From contig JAHRBS010000006.1 in NCBI GenBank assembly GCA_024305745.1, forward strand, positions 64,501-128,500: a DNA stretch of 64,000 bases, written 5' to 3'. A program made the translations under genes and the position numbers. This DNA comes from Polyporus tsugae. Taxonomy: Eukaryota; Basidiomycota; Agaricomycetes; Polyporales; Polyporaceae. Below the pieces are notes generated by a model, which was given only the letters and a program-made list of their open reading frames with translations, was not told where the DNA came from and made no database searches. Of this stretch, positions 1 through 9,258 are shown piece after piece (positions within the stretch are counted from its first letter, which is position 1; every line of letters starts with the position of its first letter).

Positions 1-3000
1 TCAGGCCAAGCCCTCCACCCATTGTGGACAATCCGAGCCCGTCCTCCGCTCCTCACTCCGGATGGCGGACACCTCTGCACAGGTACATTCAGAATACACA
101 GGTAAGTCAGTTGTTGCTCAAATTCATTTCTGTGCATGTCCTGGTACTGGATATGTGCGCACGTAGCCGCCTGCTGCATCCCGTTGCCAAATTTACCATG
201 TATTTCTGCTGCTACGCCGGGCGCGTGGCTGATATCCAATATATGGAGCTCTCAGTTGTTCTCACTCTCCTCTCCGTCGCGCACTTGGGTCACGGCGGTC
301 GACATTGTAAGTTTTATTGAAGACACGAGGACCGTGTCGAAGCGAAGTGCGAGTCAGCCTCAATACACCCGTCCGTCGCGATCGGTCGGCCCTCGGCCCG
401 CTTCCCCAAGGCGGGGAGTACGATCCGTGACCTTTGGTTAACCTCAAGCAAACGCTCTGCCGTGCGTTCGCTCGCTTCTCTCGAGACGGCCGCTGATGGT
501 GAAAAGCGAGTGGTGCATGTTGTGCATTTTCCATCAGACGGTCGTGTTCCAACTGAAAGTGGAAACGCGCCTCACCCGGGCGGCCGTCTCCCGTAATTAT
601 TTTCATTTTTTCCAAGGCACATACCGACTGGCCGCGGCGCAGATCTAGTCCTGCGTGTGACAGGGATTCTTGACGGTGAGTAAATTGAATGCAATGCGCA
701 TATATGCATGTACGAGCTTACCCTTTTGCCCAACAGCCGCATGCAGTCACTCGGCGGCCTGTCGCTGTATGTCTGTCGCCGTCCGAATGACGCATATGCA
801 GTGTCCGTCCGGCGTACCACGTTCCGGCCACATTTTGTGCGTATCCGAGCCGCCAAGCTGCCAAGACGCGAAATGTATATCGCCTAGGAGGGAGCTTCAC
901 TCGCTCACAGGTATGCGCCACAACTTAGTTTCAGCGCATGCTCAACCTTCGGGAAGACCATAGACAACAACCATCCAGGGCCTTCCCGTGGAGTGTTCAC
1001 GCAGTGCCAGTGTCTCAGGACGTCCGGCAGTAGCTTGTCCACTCTTCATCTTCAGGTGAGTGTCCAGCTATGTCTATTCCGAGTCCTGGAAGCTGGGTGG
1101 TGGCGTGGGCACATACTTGTGCGTGTGTCGTGCGACATGCGCAGACAAGGAGTCGCGGCTGCGGGTGGCACAAACAAATCTATTCTGTGCCGATTACGGA
1201 GAAACCCTCCGCGCAGATTCTGTAACCCATCATGTGTCGCAACATGGACGGCCGGCCGCTCGAATAGCTTGTCGCTAGGTGGGCGTCCGATCAGAGCCTG
1301 CATTAAGGACGCGACTGCCTGCCGTTCGACAGGTACAGTGCGGATATTGTACAGAGCCGTCGCAGTCTATGCATAGAACGGTAACGGGACGGGTGACGGC
1401 AAACAATCGGGTACGAGAGACCATGGTGGTCGCGCTCGCGGCACAGGCGGATCAGCTTCAGTTTGGAAACAGCCGCTTGGAACATAGTATTGCGGAAGGA
1501 CGATCCCGTCACAGATCAGCGCCCACTTTCTGAACGAGAGTAGCCCTCGTGCTTCATCCGTCAGAGATGTGTCTTGCTGCAAAAGAGACGTGCACATGCT
1601 GAACAGTGTCGTATTCCCCAACAGAATTTCCCCAATACTGATTCTCTTCACAGGTCATAGACAACAGCCATCCAAGGCCTCGCCGGCGTGTGCTCACGCT
1701 ATGTTTCAGGAATCAGGATGTCTAGCTGTCTCAAGCTCGCCCTATACTATCCATTCATAGATGAGTCAGTCTCTTCATACATGGTTTCGGAAGACGGGTG
1801 TTGTGGGAGCACATATGCTTCGCTTCATCATCCGGCCGCACGCGCTGCATGGAGACGGAGCACGCCCAGGCGGCGCAAAGAAAATATATTGGCCGCTGAT
1901 CGGATGCCAGACGGGGGATTCGGGCGGCAGGCGTCGCATTCTAGACACCTGCGACCCTTTTACTATTGTTATGATAATAATACATGAGCCAAGAACCAAC
2001 ATCGAGTAAATAGCCGGCTGCGGCGCTCGGGCCTGTCTCGCCGTAGCTGCTCACCGCGGTCCGTGGGAGCCTTAGAGCCTGGTACTGGGGATGACGAACC
2101 TGTCACTGTGGGTCCTGCTGAGAATCCGGCAGCTGTGTTGGGACGATCACGTTGCAGGGAGCGTGCTCGTTGGAATTATGACATGCAAACAGACTCGAAA
2201 CAGCTCGGAATGATGCGAAGAGGCAACTGCTAGTATGTTGCAATCAGCGCCCAATTTCGGAGGGAAGGTAAACCTCACGCTTGCCACCAAAGGAACAGAT
2301 CCACGCCGCGTAGCCTCGTATCTCCGGCCGCGCAACACGCATATACGTTCTTGTACTGCGCCAGAGTCTGGGGGCCGATGATTGTCAAACAGCGTCGTGA
2401 GCAAGAGAGGCGGCCACGAGGCCGCAGGCCAATACACTCGTAGCCGTTGGGTGGTTCCGTCGCGAGTACGCTCCCCAGCTGGTCCCGGTGCCGTGTGTGC
2501 GCCTTGAAGAATGTCTGCGCACGCTTGCCGTTTGTGTGCAGAGTTGGGGCCGCCTCATTTCACACTCACTGTGTCGACGCTGCTCACGACCGGAAGTGGG
2601 GCGATCAGCACGGCAGTTGCGTTTTGCGGTGGGTACAATATTAACCTGGCGTAGCGGTCCAACTGCTAAGTCGCTCATCAAATGACAAGAGATTCGCCGC
2701 CGGCACTCACCTTGGCACTGAGCAGCCGCTCCCGGCATAGGGGCGTGTCCGCGGTCGGTGCGTGGTGCAGGCTACAGATGGCCCCTGGGGTTTGATTCTC
2801 AATTGACTGCTTTGAACGGGTGCAGGGATCTTGTGGGTTCTGCTTGTGTGTGAGCACCGCCGTGCGCCCGTGTGCATGGGAGCAGTCGTATGCGCCGTGA
2901 TGGTCCCGCTGTCGAGCCGCAGAATAATTTGTATGACCGCCCGTTGGGTGGTTCTGTTGCCGGAGTGTGATCAGCCGAGGTCAGCCTGAGGCATTGTCCA

Positions 3001-3300
3001 CTCACCGCGAGCCAATTGGGTGTTGACTAAGACCGTGTCATATCCGCGGGCGGGGGAGGAAGCGAGGCTTGGCGGCCGGAAGTGTTTACTGACTCAGGCT
3101 GCGTGTCAGAACTGCGGGGTTGTACGTCCGATAGTCGTGTTTCCTCGCTTGGGGAGATGGTCTGTGCGCAGAGCAGCAATGAGGCGGAGGGATATTTAAG
3201 GAACACGGTGGCCAAGGAGCAACCCCATCGAGTCGTCTGGCTCTCTGTTCCGTCTGTTGTTACGCTTTCATCCGACGTGCAGTCGCATCGCGGTGTTCGG
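1..3300. other. Gene-poor stretch of the duplicated block, no gene supported
   Basis: Open frames on both strands are short, overlap in conflicting frames and match no family I know. Several caggt(a/g)ag-like junctions occur (for example near 100, 910 and 1,055), so it may be a decayed intron-containing gene. A TATA-like atatttaag lies near 3,191. The same stretch occurs in copy 2 with small differences, which break different frames in each copy and argue against a conserved protein. Confidence 0.5.
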
Positions 3301-3639
3301 GTCGCCACTGTGGAACAACGGTCGTAAGCACAGATTGTTCGTCTGGGCATTAACAATTGTGGCTGACCGCTGCCGTGTTTGAACCTGGCTCAGCCGTGTC
3401 CGCCGAAGAGTTTAACGACTCCTGATACAACAACGAGTGCGCCCCTCCCCGCATCCCGATCCCCGGCTTCCACTCTTGATCGCGCTGCATCGCCGCTGAA
3501 AACAAGCAGTTCTCGTACCTCGTCATCTACGATATCAGCAGCACCACTGACCAGCACCATCACCGGGCCCCAGTACTCTTCCCTTGCCGACACCTGCTCC
3601 GACCGCGACCGCGAGAAGGCTCCTTGGCTGCCGCGCCTA

Positions 3640-3996
3640 CTACTCCTCTCTCCACGAGCCCGTGCACCCACCCCCGGCCGCCAACGCCGACACTGCTTTG
3701 AGGTGTTTGAGGGAGGCGACGATGTAGGGCTGGAGGGGCAAGTGGTCGATGATAGTTCTTAGGTAGAACCGAATGTGTTGGATGAGGGAAGAGAGGCCAG
3801 GAGAGCGATCGAGGGCTTGAGCGAAGCTGGCGTATCCAACGCGCTCGACGGAGAGGGTGGGAGTTCTGAAGAGACGGGCCTGAGACGGTTTGCGGAGGGA
3901 GCGGCATGTGAGAGCACAAGAGCAAAGGGGATGTCGAGGGGAAGGAATCGATGTGAGCGCGAGTCGGGACAGCAGGGATTCATGGCACTGGCATTC
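3640..3996 (-). pseudogene. F-box-like gene fragment, head-to-head with its paralogue (copy 1)
   Basis: On the minus strand one frame reads LCSCALTCRSLRKPSQARLF and then a stretch containing SFAQALDRSPGLSSLI. This is clearly related to the neighbouring plus-strand gene at 4,197, which has CTLALTCRSLRRRSQALLF and SRALDDSPELSHLV in the same order. The frame continues with LPLQPYIVASLKHLKAV, matching LPPYLVARLTNLESV of the neighbour, and stops at 3,640-3,642. The N-terminal F-box helix and the whole C-terminal half are missing, so this is a relic. The two paralogues point away from each other across about 200 bp. Other frames over this interval are shadows. Confidence 0.7.
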
Positions 3997-4196
3997 TCAG
4001 CGGGAGAGAGGGAGACGGAGGCCGACGTAGATGAAACCTGTTGTGCTGTCGTCGGTGAATATGATCGTGCGTGCCTTGACGGTCGGATGAGCGTCGATGT
4101 CGGTGGTACTACGGTAGATCTAGATGGCGCCACAGACGCGTTGTTTGGCTGTGTTGCCAACTTCCCGTCTCACCCACCGGTGCCGAGACCCTCATT

Positions 4197-5493
4197 GTGA
4201 CGAACTTGAAACATCCAGTGCTCCCTCCAGACACCGACATCCTCCTGCTCATAGTCGATGCTGTGGGAGAGAGCAATCACTCCATTAGCACTCGAAACAG
4301 ACAACTATGCACTCTTGCTCTGACCTGTCGCTCTCTTCGGAGACGGTCGCAAGCCCTTCTCTTCAACAGTCCCTTCCTCTACAACCGGCACAAATACGCA
4401 ACCTTCTCTCGCGCTCTCGATGACTCCCCAGAGCTTTCCCACCTGGTCCGAAACATCACACTCGACGTGAGCAACCCCAGAGACAGAGACAATGACATGC
4501 CCCTCCCTCCTTACCTCGTTGCCCGGCTGACAAACCTCGAATCGGTGGACTTTAGGGGCGATTGGCACCCAACGGGCTGGCCTTTCCCCACCCCTCACAG
4601 AGTGTTATCTTTTATCAAGCTATTCGGCGTCCTCAGCCCAACGCTCACCAGGCTCACACTCGTCGGCTTTGAGTGCGAAGGTTTCGCAGAGCTCGTTTGG
4701 CTGGTGTGGTCCTTCCCTTACATCACCTCCCTCACACTCGGATGCATCACTCCCTCCCGGCTGTCGAGCGGTACCCCCGCCGTGCACCCCACCTAACATC
4801 GCTCACGGTCAGTCTCTCGTCTTACGTTCCCGGGCTTGCGCTGACGCACGTTGGACAGCTGTACCTGTACTCCCGCCTGAACATGGCCCTCCCTGCGTGG
4901 GGAGAATGCGTGCGGGACTTGACCCTCTATTCCGCGAACCAGGTCGACAACATCGAGGGTGCGTGCCAAGCCCTAGGTCAGACGTCGCATTGACAATAAC
5001 GTTGACGCATCTGCAGGCATATCCGCCTTCCGCGCGCTGGAGTCACTCTGCCTCGGGTTCTACAGGGCCGATTTCGGCCCCCTCGTCCTCGCGCTGAGCT
5101 CCATACGCTCCCCGGCTTTCCGACTCCTGGCCGTCAAGCATCACATGACGAAGGGGGAGACACGCGCATCCACGCTCGCCCAGATCGAAGATCTGGATCT
5201 CGACGCCATCTTGACCCCCGAGGCGTTCCCGCAGCTGAGAGAGGTCACTTGGACGGTCATCTTCCCCGAATATCCCAACGCCAGTGCTGGCGAAGGAGAG
5301 CCAAAGGAAGAGGAACTGGCCTGGGTGAGCGACATCGGGGAGCAGATGCCTGGGGTGCGGGATAGCGGGCTGCTGAGGTGCAAGATCGCGAGGGGTGAGT
5401 GTTCCAGCCAGCGATGCTGTTTTGGTGTTGTTCTTTGAAAGTACTGACCTTACGTCTGCCATCGTGTTGCACTCAGATGGAGATGAAGCGTAG
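4197..5493 (+). pseudogene. F-box-like / leucine-rich protein gene with an internal frameshift (copy 1)
   Basis: The start at 4,197 opens a frame with an F-box-like beginning: PPDTDILLLIVDAV, then CTLALTCRSLRRRSQALLF. Leucine-rich segments follow (LTNLESVDFRG, LTRLTLVGFEC, ITSLTLG). This frame stops at 4,796, but the similarity carries on one frame over from about 4,740 (HLTSLTVSLSSYVPG, CVRDLTLYSAN), so there is a frameshift near 4,740-4,765. An intron follows at about 4,961-5,018 (gtgcgt...ctgcag), then LESLCLGFYRADFG to KIAR, a second intron (gtgagt...actcag), and a short last exon ending DGDEA with the stop at 5,491-5,493. F-box proteins of this kind recruit targets to SCF ubiquitin ligases. 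The same frameshift is in copy 2, so it predates the duplication. A sequencing error seems unlikely but a very unusual splice cannot be excluded. Confidence 0.7.
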
Positions 5494-5863
5494 TACTATG
5501 AGCCTGCTAACGGACGATTGCGGGGTTAGCGCAAGGAGCCGACGATCCACCCGTGTAAAATTGGGGCGTGACCATACTTAGTTTCTTGTTTCGTAGATCA
5601 GCTTCGCTAGCACGGCATTGCTATTTCGTGCAGTGGTGTGCGCGAGGTTATGGGAGCACTTTGATCAACCACTCGAAGGGGAGCAGGGCAACTTGAAGTA
5701 CGCGCGATCGCGCGGATCGTGCACAGCGTACAAACGGCTAAGTAGCATACAAATTACGAAAGTACATATTAAAAGTCAGATATAGAAATTTGGAGCTCCG
5801 CTAGATGGAAAGGACATCAAGTTCTCCAAATGCAACCTCATTAACTCTGCTGGAGCGCCATGC
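5494..5863. other. Intergenic, no gene; short palindrome
   Basis: No coding frame is supported. A perfect 14 bp palindrome, cgcgcgatcgcgcg, sits at 5,701-5,714. An AT-rich segment follows (5,740-5,790) just before the retroelement relic, possibly part of its untranslated leader. The same sequence recurs in copy 2. Confidence 0.45.
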
Positions 5864-7930
5864 ATGAGTTCCCCGACGCTGAATGGACCAACATCCTCCT
5901 CGGAAAATCTGTCGACCTCGACCACGTCCTCAGCAACCAATATGTTCCCACGTCCGAAGACAAGCACATCGAACATATTGGAGACGTCGAGCTCCGCTAC
6001 CGCTCCTGCCTCCAGCGACTGGGTCATCGCTTGGCAGCGCACTGCCCTCGCGACCACATATGCCTTCCCACACAGACGAGCGGAACTTGATGCATACCAC
6101 ACCCACATCTTCGGTCTCTTCACAGCTGTCGACGCACTCTTTGACGACCGTGTCCTCCACTACGATTGCGCGGTCCGCAAGCGCGTCGGTTCTGTCCGCA
6201 ACCTCCTCCTCTCCGACTTCGACCAATTCCTCCAGCTGCGCACTCAGTTCGTTGACTCTTGCGGAGCCAACGTTGTCTCGCGGCAAGAGACCTCTTCCTT
6301 CCGACCTTCAGGACGTTCGCGCAGGGACCGCGAGGCGTGCATCCGATGGAACAAGGGCATTTGCACATCACACCCCAGCGACTGCCGTTACCAGCACGTC
6401 TGCTCCCTTTGTGGCGGCAAACACACCAAGCGAGAGTGCCAACGCGACCAGCATTAAACCCTTCCTCGACGTTGCCCACCCACGTTTCCTGCGTGGTCTT
6501 GTATGGGATGATCAGGAAGCTCCACGTCGCCGCTTTGCGGATGTGTCCCTCACTCACGCTCCCATGCCAGACGTTCCTCCTGAAGTGCGCGCCGACTCGG
6601 ACCCAGTTATCAATGCTACCCTAGCCGCTCATCCCGATCTCTTCAAAGTTGTAATACCCATTAAGGTCGATGTCCTCGAAGACCTTCTCGCAGACCTATC
6701 ATCCCAACCAACCTTTCGTCCGTTCTGTCTGCCGGGGCCTCCGCGAAGGTTTTTGGCCCTACGCCGATGAGAAACCAGACGACTACGCCGATACTTGGGA
6801 CGAGGTCCGACCTCCTCTCTCTGATGAGCGTGCCCGTCAATTCCTTCGCGACCAGCGAGATGAAGAGATCGCGCTTGAGCGCTACTCCCTACCCTTCGGC
6901 CCCCACCTCCTACCTGGCATGTACTCCATGCTTATCCACGTCGTTCCCAAACATCACTCCGACAAGCTCCGGCTGATCAACAACCTCAGCGCTGGACCCT
7001 ATTCACTTAATGCCATGATCCATCCGGACGCCATCAAAGGCCCCGTCGTCCTCAGCTCGACGGCATGCCGCTGTTTGGCGCAGAGGTTCATCGCATTCGT
7101 AGCGAGCATCCCGACGAACCTCTCATCCTCTGGAGATCGGACGTCTGACAAGCTTACCAATGCATCCCCATCTCCCCCTTCTGGAAAATTCGCCAAGTTG
7201 TCACCATCGATGGCCAGCGCCACGTCGACTGATGCAACCCGTTTGGCGGCCGTGGCTCCCTCCGTCTTTGGCTCGCTTTTTATGCTTGCGTCACCTAGAT
7301 CGCGATTACCCAACGAGGTATCCGCCACCTTCACTGCTATGTCGACGACAATTGGCGCATGGAGCTTCTCCGCCGCGCCTTGTGGTATGCCCGTCACCAC
7401 CTTTACCGGCCCGAGGATCAATCTCGACTTCTCCTCCTCTCGGACGAACTCGGCCTCTCCCATGACGAACCAAAGCAACATGCCGACCCCCTGCTCACTG
7501 TCATCGGTTTCCTCTGCGATGCCGAGAAACTTACCGCCACCCTCCCACCCGACTCCAAAGCCAACCTTCTCGACGCGATCCAGCGCAAGTCGACCCTACC
7601 CAATCACGCCGCCGTTCCTTCGCTGATTTCCGTTCCCTTGCCGGCCACACCAACTGGGCATTCAACGTCTTCCCACTGCTAAAGCCTTCCCTCTTTGCAC
7701 TGTACGCAAAAATTGCCGACGATGAGATCCGCAATGCCCCTCTCTATGTCAGCAAAGCGATCCGGGATGAGCTCTCCTGGCTCGCCCACCACGTTCAATC
7801 CCTTCCCCGAGTAGAAGCATCCCAACTAAGTACACGCCCGGCCTTCTCCGACCCGTCCCCTCCCATTCTCTTCCCCATCGTGCACTACGAAACAATCCAC
7901 CAGTTCTATACGACCGTATACAGCTGATAC
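5864..7930 (+). pseudogene. Decayed retroelement, zinc finger plus reverse transcriptase, DIRS-like (copy 1)
   Basis: The first part (5,864-6,457) ends in a zinc-knuckle-like segment: CIRWNKGICTSHPSDCRYQH, then CSLCGGKHTKREC. The reverse transcriptase follows in pieces: GLREGFWPYAD and LRLINNLSAGPYSLNAMI (6,740-7,030), then GMPLFGAEVHRIR, WRSDV-stop-QAY (first catalytic Asp region), GRGSLRLWLAFYACVT, the catalytic YVDDN (near 7,343), and a terminal part with HTNWAFNVFPLLKPSLFALY and IRDELSWLAHHV. The frame moves 2 to 3 to 1 to 3 to 2, and stops lie at 7,146, 7,230 and 7,296. The RT-to-NWAFNVFPLL arrangement resembles tyrosine-recombinase (DIRS-type) elements of mushrooms as I remember them. 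No recombinase, integrase or terminal repeat is visible. It is not functional. Confidence 0.75.
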
Positions 7931-9258
7931 GAAGGTGGCAACGTGGACAATCCGCTGCGAACGTCGTCGTCTCCATCGCCCAATGGATCATCTTCTTGCC
8001 CCAAATTTCCAGGCGGTCCTCCCGCGATCCTCACGCCCCCATCAACCGACCTCCTCCTCTCATCCAGCGGGCTCATGTACCGGCTCAGCCCCGCGCTCGA
8101 CGTAACGGGAGAGTCCTTCTGCTGCTGCCTCCCGCCGTGAGGGTGCCGCGCTAGAAGTGGAGAAGCGGAAGAGGAAGAACCTAGCGGCTCAAAGCCGGTA
8201 CGTCAATCGCGACCCATCCTCATTCCGTCCAAGTCGGTGGTCCTGATCTCATGCGGCACGCTGCGCTCTCCAGGCCCAGAGCTCCCCGACACGCGTGTCT
8301 CCGCTGGCGTCTGCGTGTAGGCGGGCGTGGGCTGGAACAGCAACAGCAGCGAGGTCGCCGTCGAGCCCCTGCTGCCGACGTCCGAGTCGTGCGCAAGGTC
8401 CTGCTTCTCCGAGGGCTCGGAGGCCAGCGCCGTCAGACCCGGGTCTACGGCTGATGTGGAGGTGAGTGTTCGTCCCTGTTGTGTAGCACAAGTGCCGCCA
8501 TTTGACGTACCGTACGGTGTCAGATCGTCTCGTCTGTGAGCTTGCTTCCGGCGGCGGCTCCTCCACCCGACCAATCCGACCAGGACGATGAGGATGAGGA
8601 CGAGCGCGGCCACGGCCAATCCTGCGATCGCGCCTGCTGCTAACTTGGACGAGTGTACGAGTGCTGGGGTGCTGGTCGGAGACGCGATGCCTGAAGCAGG
8701 GGTGGAAGTTCCCGACTGTGACGTACTACTGGTAGCGGGTGGAGGTGGCACTGCGGCATCCGTCGAGGTAAGTGTTACATTATTCGTGTTCGAAAATGAG
8801 TGCGTGGTTTGCGTCTGGGAGGAAGGACCGGAACCCGATTGGGTTGTCACCGACTGGCCGGCAGAACTAGAACCCGTAGTTGCCGGGCCAGTTGTAGGTG
8901 GAGGGGCCTGTGTCGTGCTCGCGGAAGTCGCCTGCACGTTCTGCGAAAGGGTGGATGTGGTCGTGGTCGTGGGCTGCGGCCCCGGGGGCGTGATCTGGAG
9001 GTAGTCGAGCCACAGCTCGCGCCCGACGTTGGCGATCACGAGCGTGTGCTCTCCGTCGGAGAGGGTGTCGGACTGGAAGAACTTCTGGCGGTATGAGGCC
9101 CGGACGGTTGTGCTGGCGGGGATGAAGTCCGCCGTCGTCCACAGATCGCGCCCATAGATGGATGTGGCGGAGTGTGGCGGTCGCGAGGCTGATGCATTAG
9201 CCGGTGTTTGTTCGAGGGACAGACGAGGCGAGGGCCTTTCAGCCAGAGAAACAAACAC
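7906..9258 (-). pseudogene. Truncated membrane-protein gene at the duplication breakpoint (copy 1)
   Basis: From 9,131 downward this matches the intact gene at 22,330-23,918: second half of the ectodomain (SDGEHTLVIANVGRELWLDY), Ser/Thr-rich stalk, transmembrane helix (AIAGLAVAALVLILIVLVGL) and start of the tail. The signal peptide, first ectodomain half and first intron are missing because homology ends at the breakpoint. A TGA at 8,203-8,205 (an Arg codon in copy 2) cuts the tail, so the GGVRIAGG and LPPSY motifs still encoded downstream are not reached. Unrelated sequence beyond the breakpoint happens to stay open to an ATG at 9,256-9,258, giving a chimeric frame of about 351 codons with no signal peptide. 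I regard it as a pseudogene; expression of the chimera cannot be ruled out. Confidence 0.85.

Larger units (their letters stand above)
1..9131. repeat. Segmental duplication, copy 1
   Basis: This block is repeated in direct orientation at 14,654-23,558. Gene order and most bases agree, and even disabling lesions are shared. The right edge is sharp: the copies agree through the bases gatgaagtccg (9,121-9,131) and then differ completely. The left edge lies beyond the window. Offset between copies changes from about 14,650-14,659 to about 14,425-14,438 across 3,255-3,505, where copy 1 carries roughly 220 bp that copy 2 lacks. Copy 1 looks like the derived copy, because its breakpoint cuts a gene that is complete in copy 2. 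Confidence 0.95.

Noticed and set aside
3775..4200. Plus-strand frame of 141 codons before the F-box gene (and its twin in copy 2)
   Set aside because: It lies antisense to the F-box relic at 3,640-3,996, whose similarity to the neighbour is in the minus strand; the plus frame is a shadow, and so is the minus frame beginning MATQPNNASV.
5701..5714. Palindrome cgcgcgatcgcgcg as an element terminus or origin
   Set aside because: It has no partner at the other end of the retroelement relic and GC-rich palindromes of this size can arise by chance; kept only as a note.
5883..6770. A 295-codon frame over the start of the retroelement
   Set aside because: Only its last part (from about 6,450) is the real element frame; the first two thirds are a shifted reading of the zinc-finger ORF, as shown by the Cys/His pattern in frame 2.
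8588..9004. Val/Glu-rich plus-strand frame of 138 codons (twin at 23,012)
   Set aside because: It is the exact complement of the Ser/Thr-rich stalk of the membrane gene; antisense of Thr/Ser codons gives Val/Glu/Gly-rich sequence.
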